Of a DNA stretch of 17,109 nt, positions 6,324-12,216 are shown one piece after another (position 1 is the stretch's first letter; each line of letters starts with the position of its first letter). Both the position numbers and the translations under genes were made by a program. The notes under the pieces were generated by a model that made no database searches, had not been told where the DNA came from, and was given only the letters and a program-made list of their open reading frames with translations. Source of the stretch: JBBTCX01 sp038043045 (GTDB lineage Bacteria > Planctomycetota > Phycisphaerae > UBA1845). The DNA lies in the NCBI GenBank assembly GCA_038043045.1, contig JBBTCX010000354.1, positions 1-17,109 of the forward strand, in the 5' to 3' direction.

Positions 6324-7427
6324 TTATGCGCGCCCGAGGCAGCACTTCTTGTATTTCCGGCCGCTGCCGCACGGACACGGGTCGTTGCGGCCGGCCTTTT
6401 GCGCCTGCGGGGGAAACACGGGCTGGTCTGAACTCGCCTTCCTCGGCGACGGCGACGCGTGCCGAGGCAGCATGTTGACGTTCCTGTCGGGCCGCGGGTG
6501 TTTTCGCTCGACTTCCTTCCAGTCATCGGACCGCCCCATCCTCCGGAGAAGGTCGATGATGCGCTCGGCGGCGCCGTCCCAGTCGAACGGCTCGCGAGCG
6601 ATGGCGAGCGCCCGCGAGTAGAGCGTCAGCGCTTCCGGGTCATCATCAAGTTCTGTGAACACGTCGCCGGCTTTGATTCGGACCCAGACGTCCTCCGGAA
6701 ACCGCTTGAGATTGGCGCGAACCCGATCCAGGGCCTGCTCGTTCCGTCCGGCCCACGCCAAGGCAACGGCGAGGTCTCCCTGGTAGTTCGCGGCCTCGTC
6801 GAAGCTGGACATCACATCAGCGACCCGCGTCACTTCGTCCGAGTAGCGCTTACCGTGGTTCAGAACGAAACAGAGCAGCCATGAGCCATGATCGCATACA
6901 CTGCATTCTTCGACCTCATGCAACCGTGCCGCCCGTTCTTCGGGCGGGAAGCCTTCAAGAAAGGCGATGAGCAAAAGGGCCGCCTCGACGTCGCGCTGGT
7001 CGTCCTCGGGAGTGGCGCCGCGATGCTCGCTTGAACGATGAATGACCTCGTCCAGCCGATCGGCGAGCAACTCCGGGCAGTACAGCTCAGGTGTCAGTCG
7101 GCGCCAGAGTTCCTCCGCGGCTAGCAATGGAAAGTCGTCCCAGAAAGTACGCGCTCGCTTGACGCCCTTCCACCACTGCTCCTCGAGGGACATGGGGCGC
7201 CTCGCCGCCTGGGCCTGCTCGCGGAAGCGCTGTGGGTCGGTGTTCACGCCGAGCTCGTGGAGCTTGGCGAAGATGGCGTCGGTCGACCATTCGGTCAGCC
7301 CGTCATATCGCCAGGCGAAGCCTTGTTTCCGGTGGCGCTCGGCAGTCAGCAGCAGGTCCTCGTTCTTCCCGGCCTTGACCGACTGCTGAAGAACGCGGCG
7401 GACCTGTCGACGGTTGATCTGATCCAA
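6324..7427 (-). CDS. SEC-C motif protein with TPR-like middle
   Basis: The C terminus GRNDPCPCGSGRKYKKCC (residues 346-363) is a textbook SEC-C zinc-binding motif, first known from the C terminus of SecA and found on many unrelated proteins. Residues ~215-300 are helical with TPR-like pairs (DLAVALAWAGRNEQALDRVR, VFTELDDDPEALTLYSRALA). Residues 1-200 are helical without a recognised fold; a CSVCDHGSWLLC cluster lies near 173-184. Total 367 aa from a TTG start at 7427, chosen because AGGAG sits seven bases upstream. It follows the 115-aa gene by ten bases, so the two are likely co-transcribed. Probably an adaptor; its partner is unknown. Confidence 0.8.
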   Translation of the reverse strand: MDQINRRQVRRVLQQSVKAGKNEDLLLTAERHRKQGFAWRYDGLTEWSTDAIFAKLHELGVNTDPQRFREQAQAARRPMSLEEQWWKGVKRARTFWDDFPLLAAEELWRRLTPELYCPELLADRLDEVIHRSSEHRGATPEDDQRDVEAALLLIAFLEGFPPEERAARLHEVEECSVCDHGSWLLCFVLNHGKRYSDEVTRVADVMSSFDEAANYQGDLAVALAWAGRNEQALDRVRANLKRFPEDVWVRIKAGDVFTELDDDPEALTLYSRALAIAREPFDWDGAAERIIDLLRRMGRSDDWKEVERKHPRPDRNVNMLPRHASPSPRKASSDQPVFPPQAQKAGRNDPCPCGSGRKYKKCCLGRA

Positions 7428-7437
7428 AGGAGCGCTC

Positions 7438-7785
7438 CTACTCCAACGTGCGCATGTGCGCTTCCAGCCGGAGGCGGCACATCTGCGTCACGAAGCAACC
7501 AAGCCGACCCAGGACATCGTCTTCTTCGGGGATGTGTGGGAAGAAGTCCCGCACAGCAAAGTAGTAGGCGTCGACATTCCTCGGAGGGCCACCACCGCCC
7601 TTGGGGATCATCGTCTCTGTAATCCGCATGAGGTATTTCTCGAAGGTCGGACCCCCAATGCGATTGAGTATCGCACGGGCATGTCGCTCGCCCTCCGGCG
7701 CCGATATCACCGAAATGGACGCGACCAGCTCGTCGATGTCGCAGGTCAGCAAGCGCTGGAGTTCTTCATTCGCCTCATCACTCAC
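7438..7785 (-). CDS. 115-aa hypothetical protein
   Basis: Unrecognised. I use the GTG at 7785 because AGGGGG stands seven bases before it; the frame is open to a start at 7842, but that extra part (MRPVAPKLSCWPRIPGG) looks noncoding. The product begins MSDEANEELQRLLTCDIDEL and is helical, with a Gly-rich turn (PKGGGGPP) in the middle and a C-terminal helix holding RLRLEAHMRTLE. No signal peptide or membrane segment. It sits directly upstream of the SEC-C gene and may work with it. Confidence 0.6.
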   Translation of the reverse strand: MSDEANEELQRLLTCDIDELVASISVISAPEGERHARAILNRIGGPTFEKYLMRITETMIPKGGGGPPRNVDAYYFAVRDFFPHIPEEDDVLGRLGCFVTQMCRLRLEAHMRTLE

Positions 7786-7849
7786 TGCACGGCCCCCTGG
7801 TATGCGTGGCCAACAAGACAGCTTTGGAGCAACAGGTCTCAATTATCGT

Positions 7850-8098
7850 TTACTCAAGATCGGGCAAATCTTCGCGGTCCAGTAGAAGTCGGATCGAGCG
7901 AGCTTGGCCAGGAACACGTTCGATCAACCCACGCTCTTCCAAGGTGATCACCATTTGGTGTGCCGAGGGGGGCGTGATCGCGAAGTAGCGTGCCATGTCA
8001 TCTTCGGCCGGCGGGCACCGGTTGAGTTTCGTGTAGTAGTAGATAAACGCCAAGAACTGCCCTTGTCTCGGCGTGTACTCTGACTTCATGTCCGGCAT
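7850..8098 (-). CDS. LexA N-terminal-like winged-helix regulator without peptidase domain
   Basis: The sequence YTPRQGQFLAFIYYYTKLNR, followed by PPAEDDMARYFAITPPSAHQ and ITLEERGLIERVPGQARSI, matches the winged helix-turn-helix of LexA: helix 1, recognition helix and wing in order. The S24 self-cleavage domain that makes LexA a DNA-damage sensor is absent, so this is a stand-alone DNA-binding protein of about 80 aa, probably a local repressor; its target is not visible. Start: ATG 8098 with GGAAG nine bases before, or ATG 8089. The frame stays open to a GTG at 8254 and beyond to a stop at 8366-8368, so a longer protein cannot be excluded. Confidence 0.75.
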   Translation of the reverse strand: MPDMKSEYTPRQGQFLAFIYYYTKLNRCPPAEDDMARYFAITPPSAHQMVITLEERGLIERVPGQARSIRLLLDREDLPDLE

Positions 8099-8361
8099 GG
8101 TCTGCATCTTCCGCTCGGTTCGCTCGCTCACCCTCTGCCCCAATGTCGCTGCCCCCAAGGACCGCTGCCAGAATATCCCCATGGGGTCTTGCAGAACATA
8201 GGCGAGGGCCTCTGTCCGCGATGTCGCAGACAACCCCGCCCAATCACCGATCACGATGATGGCAAGCCGGCGTACGAGGTCGGCGTGCAGAGTTAGGGCG
8301 GTTACCGTCCGCCACCACTGGCCCTGGGTGCTCGTGTAATCCGAACTCGATGGGGAACGCT

Positions 8362-8877
8362 TCAGCTACAGCAAATCACGGCACCGCCGGCGGCTTCGTC
8401 ATCGATGATCAGCATTATGACGTACCAGCCCAGCGCCACCAGAAGGCCCAACTCCGGCATCCTTGCGGCCGCGGCACTGATGTCGATCGTGGCGGTCCGG
8501 CGGACGAAACCAAACTTCGGTTCAATGCCGATGAGTTCAACGCCCTTTTCATCAGTAAAGGCGAACCGGCGCCCCCAAAAGCCGATGCGGTCCCAGCGGA
8601 ATCGAGCTCCACTGCGCATCCTCAACAGTCCGCTCCCGCCCCAAGACAGGTCGAGAACCGCCAGGTCCTCGTCTGACGCCTGCGCACGGACGGTGACGTG
8701 CGGCCGCAGGAACCCCCCTCGTTTGAAGGTCCAATGGTGGCCATCGTATTCGGCCTCCGCAAGTGAGCCGAAGAGCTTCGTCCAGCAGCGTAGCAAGGCA
8801 TGTCCGTGGTTCACAAGTCGCCGACGAATCGCTCGCGGCGCAGAGGCAGGGGCTGCCGCTCTGATACCCCAATCCAT
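8362..8877 (-). CDS. conserved-type hypothetical protein with C-terminal membrane helix
   Basis: 171 aa from ATG 8877. After a basic N-terminal region, the segment WTKLFGSLAEAEYDGHHWTF and RGGFLRPHVTVRA starts a beta-rich domain that continues through GSGLLRMRSGARFRWDRIGF and FAFTDEKGVELIGIEP. The end is one hydrophobic helix, LGLLVALGWYVIMLII, followed by acidic and small residues, so it is probably tail-anchored in the membrane. I know this layout from uncharacterised bacterial proteins but cannot name a family or function. The frame is open to 9147, but the upstream part does not resemble the rest. It is the first gene of the minus-strand block and divergent from the gene at 8972. Confidence 0.6.
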   Translation of the reverse strand: MDWGIRAAAPASAPRAIRRRLVNHGHALLRCWTKLFGSLAEAEYDGHHWTFKRGGFLRPHVTVRAQASDEDLAVLDLSWGGSGLLRMRSGARFRWDRIGFWGRRFAFTDEKGVELIGIEPKFGFVRRTATIDISAAAARMPELGLLVALGWYVIMLIIDDEAAGGAVICCS

Positions 8878-8971
8878 CCCGCCGAAACGATGCGATTCTC
8901 GTAACTGCCCGCCCCTTCGACAGGTTGCGAAGAGGCGGTCACAAAGATGACAGCTCTCGCGGAGAACAAAA

Positions 8972-9238
8972 ATGGCAAACAACAAACCCAGCGCTAAGTT
9001 CAAGGCAGGTGGCGTATCGGTGGCACTCTGGCCGACAGAGATTACGGCCAACGGGCGAACAATAACCGTGCTCAAGGCGTCACTCGATAAGAGGTACAAA
9101 GACAACGCAACCGGCGAATGGAAAAGCTCGTCGAGTCTGTCTCGCAACGAGGTTGGTCAGGCAGTTCTTTGCCTAGTACGCGCATACGCCGCGATGATGG
9201 AAAAATCGACGGACGAGGAGGAGGTGACGACGGAGTAG
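8972..9238 (+). CDS. 88-aa small protein of mobile-element type
   Basis: The protein reads KFKAGGVSVALWPTEITANG, then TITVLKASLDKRYKDNATGE and WKSSSSLSRNEVGQAVLCLV, a beta-rich core ending in a helix. Proteins of this shape, with a K-F-x-A-G-x-V-S start and a RYKD...W-x-S-S block, are common as uncharacterised small proteins of bacteria and archaea, often near mobile-element genes. The fold pattern could suit nucleic-acid binding, but I have no residue-level proof. GGAG seven bases before the ATG supports the start. A strong terminator follows 15 bases after the stop, so the transcript probably ends there. Confidence 0.75.
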   Translation: MANNKPSAKFKAGGVSVALWPTEITANGRTITVLKASLDKRYKDNATGEWKSSSSLSRNEVGQAVLCLVRAYAAMMEKSTDEEEVTTE

Positions 9239-9253
9239 GCCGTCAAACCGCAG

Positions 9254-9278
9254 CGGCTCATTCTTGAGCCGTTTTTTT
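9254..9278 (+). terminator. intrinsic terminator
   Basis: Seven-bp stem CGGCTCA / TGAGCCG with loop TTCT, followed directly by seven Ts (9272-9278). Classic rho-independent terminator, 15 bases after the stop of the 88-aa gene. Confidence 0.85.
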
Positions 9279-9298
9279 CGCGGCACGAGGTGATGGAA

Positions 9299-9481
9299 AT
9301 GAACGGATGGATGGATAGGTTTCGGGAAGAACGACGGCGTTCGCTGGCCTTGCGGGAAATCGAAGCCGCCGTGGACGAGATACGAGGACACAATCTCGGT
9401 GATCCGGCGTGGCGTGCGTGGTACCGATGTATCGTTCTGCGGCGTCTGACGGAAAGCGGCGTTGAACAGGAGGGGCGATAG
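9299..9481 (+). CDS. 60-aa basic hypothetical protein
   Basis: Unrecognised. ATG 9299 is chosen because GAGG (9287-9290) is eight bases before it; in-frame starts at 9290 and 9293 overlap that site. The product begins MNGWMDRFREERRRSLALRE and is a charged, basic helical protein (IEAAVDEIRGHN in the middle, RAWYRCIVLRRL near the end). It lies between a terminator and the second competing-hairpin leader, so it is probably its own transcription unit, or read through from upstream. Confidence 0.55.
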   Translation: MNGWMDRFREERRRSLALREIEAAVDEIRGHNLGDPAWRAWYRCIVLRRLTESGVEQEGR

Positions 9482-9526
9482 ACAAGGAACGACTACCTTT
9501 CTCTGCGGTACCGGAACCGGCATCAC

Positions 9527-9577
9527 TGGCGGTTCGCGTTTTTCAGGCGAACCGCCATCTGAGCTGTTCGACGGAGG
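9527..9577 (+). promoter_or_regulatory. second copy of the structured leader with competing hairpins
   Basis: Eleven-bp stem TGGCGGTTCGC (9527-9537) / GCGAACCGCCA (9547-9557) around GTTTTTCAG, then CTGAG, GTTCG (9566-9570) and Shine-Dalgarno GGAGG (9573-9577). Stem, loop, CTGAG spacer and GTTCG-N-CGGAGG match the leader at 3504-3555 almost base for base, although the genes that follow differ. The GTTCG can compete for CGAAC in the right arm. The repeat implies selection or duplication as a unit. Confidence 0.55.
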
Positions 9578-9585
9578 TCGGAAAC

Positions 9586-9624
9586 TTGCGACAAAGAAAC
9601 GAATCAGGGGCGTCCCGATGGTGA
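9586..9624 (+). CDS. possible 12-codon leader peptide
   Basis: The GGAGG of the second structured leader is eight bases before a TTG, which opens a frame of 12 codons (LRQRNESGASRW) ending in TGA at 9622-9624. That stop overlaps the ATG (9618) of the next gene, so ribosomes could terminate and restart. It may instead be a frameshifted N terminus of that gene. Too short to judge by composition. Confidence 0.25.
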   Translation: MRQRNESGASRW

Positions 9625-9851
9625 ATCTGAACGGCCGGGACTATTTCGTGGATCAGGAACTCCGGAAGTCTCGGAGTGCCGGTGATCATTCCGAGGCGAC
9701 GAACTTCGTCCGTTTTGATTCGGCCGAAGGACATACCTTGTGGGATCAATGCCTGATCGCGAAGTGCGCGCCATGGGAGGTCGAAAAGGTGGAGCCGAGG
9801 CACGCGATGGGCATCAAGTGCCGGCATTGCGGGCAGTGGGTTCTCGCCTAG
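9618..9851 (+). CDS. 77-aa hypothetical protein with CxxC motif
   Basis: Starts MVNLNGRDYFVDQELRKSRS and ends in IKCRHCGQWVLA, where CRHC (with C-L-I-A-K-C earlier, in WDQCLIAKCAPWE) could form a four-cysteine zinc site. Family unknown. The ATG at 9618 lacks a strong Shine-Dalgarno of its own; GGGG lies seven bases upstream, and the strong GGAGG at 9573 instead serves a TTG in another frame. This suggests coupling to a leader peptide, or a frameshift that detached the N terminus. The frame is open upstream to 9462, but that part crosses the leader hairpin. Confidence 0.6.
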   Translation: MVNLNGRDYFVDQELRKSRSAGDHSEATNFVRFDSAEGHTLWDQCLIAKCAPWEVEKVEPRHAMGIKCRHCGQWVLA

Positions 9852-9855
9852 CGTG

Positions 9856-9892
9856 AGCCGATTGCGATCGGCTGGGCCGCCCTGCCGGCGGC
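9856..9892 (+). terminator. tandem hairpins after the 77-aa gene
   Basis: AGCCGAT-TGCG-ATCGGCT (9856-9873) is followed at once by GCCGCC / GGCGGC (9876-9892). They start five bases after the stop. There is no T-tract, so they may be an mRNA-end stabiliser or a weak terminator rather than a canonical one. Confidence 0.4.
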
Positions 9893-10019
9893 GAATCCTC
9901 GCCACGCAGTCTCGCCAATTTAAGGCTCTCGGTCGCCGAAGGATGGGTTTTCAATTGTGCGACCCAAAGCCATAAAAGGCGAGCCCGCTAGAGGCAAGGA
10001 TCTCGCGACCTTAGCGACG

Positions 10020-10054
10020 CTCCGTCTTTACGCAGTGCCTGTCGAAAGACGGAG
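10020..10054 (+). promoter_or_regulatory. hairpin that sequesters the Shine-Dalgarno of the next gene
   Basis: A perfect 10-bp stem pairs CTCCGTCTTT (10020-10029) with AAAGACGGAG (10045-10054). The last four bases of the right arm, GGAG, are the Shine-Dalgarno of the ATG at 10064, and CTCC in the left arm is its complement. In this form the ribosome binding site is closed, so translation would need unfolding by a protein, small RNA, temperature or a trailing ribosome. Confidence 0.55.
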
Positions 10055-10063
10055 GTGTCGAAC

Positions 10064-10630
10064 ATGGACCAACATGTCGAAACGTGTGATGGTGTGGTTG
10101 TACCAGCGCCAGCTGCATTGGAAAGGTGGCCAAGGAGGTACGGCAGCATCGCGGATTTGCCGGATGAGGAACTGGCCGATCCCGAGGAGTTGGAGCGGCA
10201 GGTGTTCTTCCAGGAATGGGGACCGATTCTGGCCTTGCCGGTGCGTCGTGCCCCGAGGATCAGGGCGGACATCGATGAGAATGGCGGTGTCGAATGGGGC
10301 GCCTTCGGCACGGTCGATTTTGAGCGAATCTCGCCCAAGTTCGACAAGGCCCGGTACAAGGCCGACAAGCTCAAGGAGGAGCTTCGCAACCTCATGATCA
10401 TGATCGACACGGTGCGGTACCACGTGAAGGGTCCGCAGAAGAACATGGTGCTGAAGTACGCCCTGAGGGGCATCATCGACGTGGATGATATTCTGAATGA
10501 GGAGCTGCGAGCACTCGCCAACTTGTTCATGAGGGCACGCCGAATCCGGCAGGAGATTGATCAACTGGAGGAGGCTCGCTGGAGGCGGAAGCAGCGTGAG
10601 GCCGCGGACCTGCTGGCGCGGTTGGGGTGA
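10064..10630 (+). CDS. 188-aa coiled-coil hypothetical protein
   Basis: No family recognised. The start MDQHVETCDG follows GGAGGT by seven bases (a GTG nine bases earlier overlaps the binding site). Residues ~20-80 are acidic and Pro-rich (IADLPDEELADPEELERQVF), and from ~95 the protein is almost all charged helix (KFDKARYKADKLKEELRNLM; later RARRIRQEIDQLEEARWRRK), so the C-terminal half is probably a coiled coil that oligomerises. No membrane segment or signal. A T-rich stretch (10641-10648) behind a weak long stem follows the stop and may end transcription. Its Shine-Dalgarno is buried in a hairpin, implying translational control. Confidence 0.7.
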   Translation: MDQHVETCDGVVVPAPAALERWPRRYGSIADLPDEELADPEELERQVFFQEWGPILALPVRRAPRIRADIDENGGVEWGAFGTVDFERISPKFDKARYKADKLKEELRNLMIMIDTVRYHVKGPQKNMVLKYALRGIIDVDDILNEELRALANLFMRARRIRQEIDQLEEARWRRKQREAADLLARLG

Positions 10631-11274
10631 CCTCCGCCTTCTTTTTTTGGGGACGAAGGTAAACGCGCTGCGGCGCGTTGGTGGACACTCGGCTTCGCCT
10701 CGGTCCCCCGCCCGCCTCCTTGAAAGTCGGCGGGACGACGACGGATCGGAGTGACTATTGGGGACGGAACTGGCGACGTCGGCATTGGAGTCGCGGCGGG
10801 AGCCATAAACTGTGTTTGGGCCGGTGGAGGGTTCGGGGTGTGGTCGGCGCGATTGGGGCGAAGCCAGCGTCATTAGATGGTCGGGAGCATGGTCTTTCGG
10901 GCGGTGGAATTCCAGAGATGTTGCGACCATTCAGCAGGGGTGAAATGGCCGGAGTGGAGTGTCGGAAGGTGGTGATCCGACGGGAAAACGGGTTCCTGGT
11001 GGGGACGTGAACGCGGGCTTTTGGCCCGCGTATGGGGGTCAACCTTTGGGGGTTGACCCCCGAGACGACGATTAAAGAAACGAGATCAAAACGGAATTAG
11101 ACCGCGCCGCTGGCACGGGGGATTAGGCATCATGAGACTATTAGGGGTTGAAATACGACAAGTGGCAAGGAGACAAGAACTTACGGACGAAGACAAGGAT
11201 GGGACTATGGATATTTGAATAGTATGCGAGCCGGAGTCCGAGGCCCACTATTGCCCCAGTTTAACAAATGCGAC
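10631..11274 (+). other. hairpin-rich, G-skewed stretch without a convincing gene
   Basis: About 640 bp hold only poor frames on either strand. Counting by hand, bases 10801-10860 have 29 G and 10 C, and 10921-10980 have 25 G and 10 C, a strong skew. Local inverted repeats include AACGCGC/GCGCGTT (10662-10679), GTCGGA/TCCGAC (10961-10981) and a strong pair at 11011-11061. Runs of G (10818, 10829, 10835, 10855) are spaced loosely enough that a G-quadruplex is only possible. From 11062 the strand turns A/G-rich. Candidates are a structured RNA, an origin or a transfer site; nothing decides between them. Confidence 0.45.
11011..11061. repeat. two strong tandem hairpins
   Basis: First, ACGCGGGC / GCCCGCGT (8 bp, loop TTTTG, 11011-11031). 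Two bases later, GGGGGTCAACC / GGTTGACCCCC (11 bp perfect, loop TTTGGG, 11034-11061). Neither has a T-tract afterwards on the plus strand. Such paired palindromes can stop polymerase, fold as RNA or mark a DNA-processing site. Confidence 0.55.
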
Positions 11275-11448
11275 TCAGGATCGAGCATCTCGACACGACT
11301 CGACAACCCAGCGCTCGATCTCCATCGCCGCGAAAAGTTCTTCTCGACGAGCCCCTTCAGCGCGAGCCCATTCTCCCGAAAGTCGCTGCAAATTGCGGGC
11401 CGATCGGCCCTCGATTTCGAGCATCCGTTGGGACGTTTCGTTTTGCAT
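11275..11448 (-). CDS. 57-aa charged helical small protein
   Basis: A short gene on the minus strand. It starts with ATG 11448 preceded by GAGGTG at five bases' distance, and reads MQNETSQRMLEIEGRSARNL, then QRLSGEWARAEGARREELFA, then AMEIERWVVESCRD. The composition is typical of a soluble helical, possibly coiled-coil protein, and the codons favour G/C in third positions as in neighbouring genes; the overlapping frames do not look coding. A possible promoter lies at 11480-11507. It is divergent from the ATPase operon, with 159 bp between the starts, so it could be a regulator or partner of it. Family unknown. Confidence 0.55.
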   Translation of the reverse strand: MQNETSQRMLEIEGRSARNLQRLSGEWARAEGARREELFAAMEIERWVVESCRDARS

Positions 11449-11479
11449 GTTTGCACCTCGAAGGGCATCAAAACGATCC

Positions 11480-11507
11480 TGAATAAAAAGCTTTGGGTTC
11501 CGTCCAA
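11480..11507 (-). promoter_or_regulatory. possible sigma70-type promoter for the 57-aa gene
   Basis: On the minus strand TTGGAC (11507-11502) and TATTCA (11485-11480) are 16 bases apart, about 32 bases before the ATG at 11448. The -10 is a poor match, so this is a weak call. Confidence 0.22.
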
Positions 11508-11607
11508 CGTACCGACGGCGTTCGCTACTGGCGGGTAGAGAAAACCGAAAAGTTTAAGAACTCCATCCCATTTACTACCTCCCAGTAGACACTTTCGAGG
11601 TGGAAAA

Positions 11608-12216
11608 ATGTACCCAACCCAATCCCCCAATGGACCCGCCGGCGCCGGCGGATATGTACCGTATTTTTATCAGGCAGGCCTCTTTGATCGCTACGGCTTG
11701 GCCCCAACGTTGACGAGGCCGACCGCACCCAACGAGCCCGCAACTCCGCGCCGATTCACTTCTAATCCTTCTTTGACACCCGACCTCGACCGCTTTCAAA
11801 CCGTTGAACAAGTCATCGCCAACGGCTACTTCGCTATGCCCCCCGGCGATCCGGTGACGGCCATCCTCTCCGACAAGAAGGCAACCTCATGGCTCGGCCT
11901 CGACGATATCATCTCTCAGGTCCGTCACCGCTACGAGGTGTACCACCAGAACATGTACGAGTTGGAGCTGGCCAAGTCGGCGGCGACCAACTCCCTGTAC
12001 GCCCACTGGGCGTATCACGGCCTACCCGACTCCAAGCAGTTTTATTCTCGTCACAAGCGCATTCAGGAACTCTATCAGGAGCAGCGCGAAGAACGCGTCA
12101 ACCTCTGGAAGGACGTCTCGCGACTTCGACTGGAACTTCCCGAATCGGCGCAGAACTATGTCTCTGCCCACCGTAAGGTTCAGGCTCTTGAGACAACCGC
12201 GGGTGATGAACCATGA
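11608..12216 (+). CDS. 202-aa protein, disordered N terminus and helical C terminus
   Basis: First gene of the ATPase operon. ATG 11608 follows GAGGTGG by four bases. Residues 1-45 are rich in Pro, Gly, Thr and Tyr (MYPTQSPNGPAGAGGYVPYF) and probably unfolded; from ~60 the protein is helical, and residues ~145-195 look like a coiled coil (RIQELYQEQREERVNLWKDV). No membrane helix, signal or catalytic motif. Its TGA overlaps the start of the ATPase gene (ATGATGA), so the two are translated together and may bind each other. Possibly an adaptor that recruits the ATPase; not a family I recognise. Confidence 0.7.
   Translation: MYPTQSPNGPAGAGGYVPYFYQAGLFDRYGLAPTLTRPTAPNEPATPRRFTSNPSLTPDLDRFQTVEQVIANGYFAMPPGDPVTAILSDKKATSWLGLDDIISQVRHRYEVYHQNMYELELAKSAATNSLYAHWAYHGLPDSKQFYSRHKRIQELYQEQREERVNLWKDVSRLRLELPESAQNYVSAHRKVQALETTAGDEP

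Noticed and set aside
8948..8998. 16-codon frame overlapping the start of the 88-aa gene.
   Set aside because: GAGG is too far from the ATG and the overlap with the real start is better explained by chance.
10678..11010. 110-aa plus-strand frame ending just before the tandem hairpins.
   Set aside because: Composition (Arg/Gly/Trp-rich, no hydrophobic pattern) follows the G-skew, and there is no binding site.
11132..11218. 28-codon frame starting MRLLGVEIRQ.
   Set aside because: Too short, without a clear binding site, and A-rich codons unlike the neighbours.
11205..11630. Longer frames on both strands across the 57-aa gene.
   Set aside because: They show no protein-like pattern; the 57-aa minus-strand frame has the binding site and composition of a real gene.
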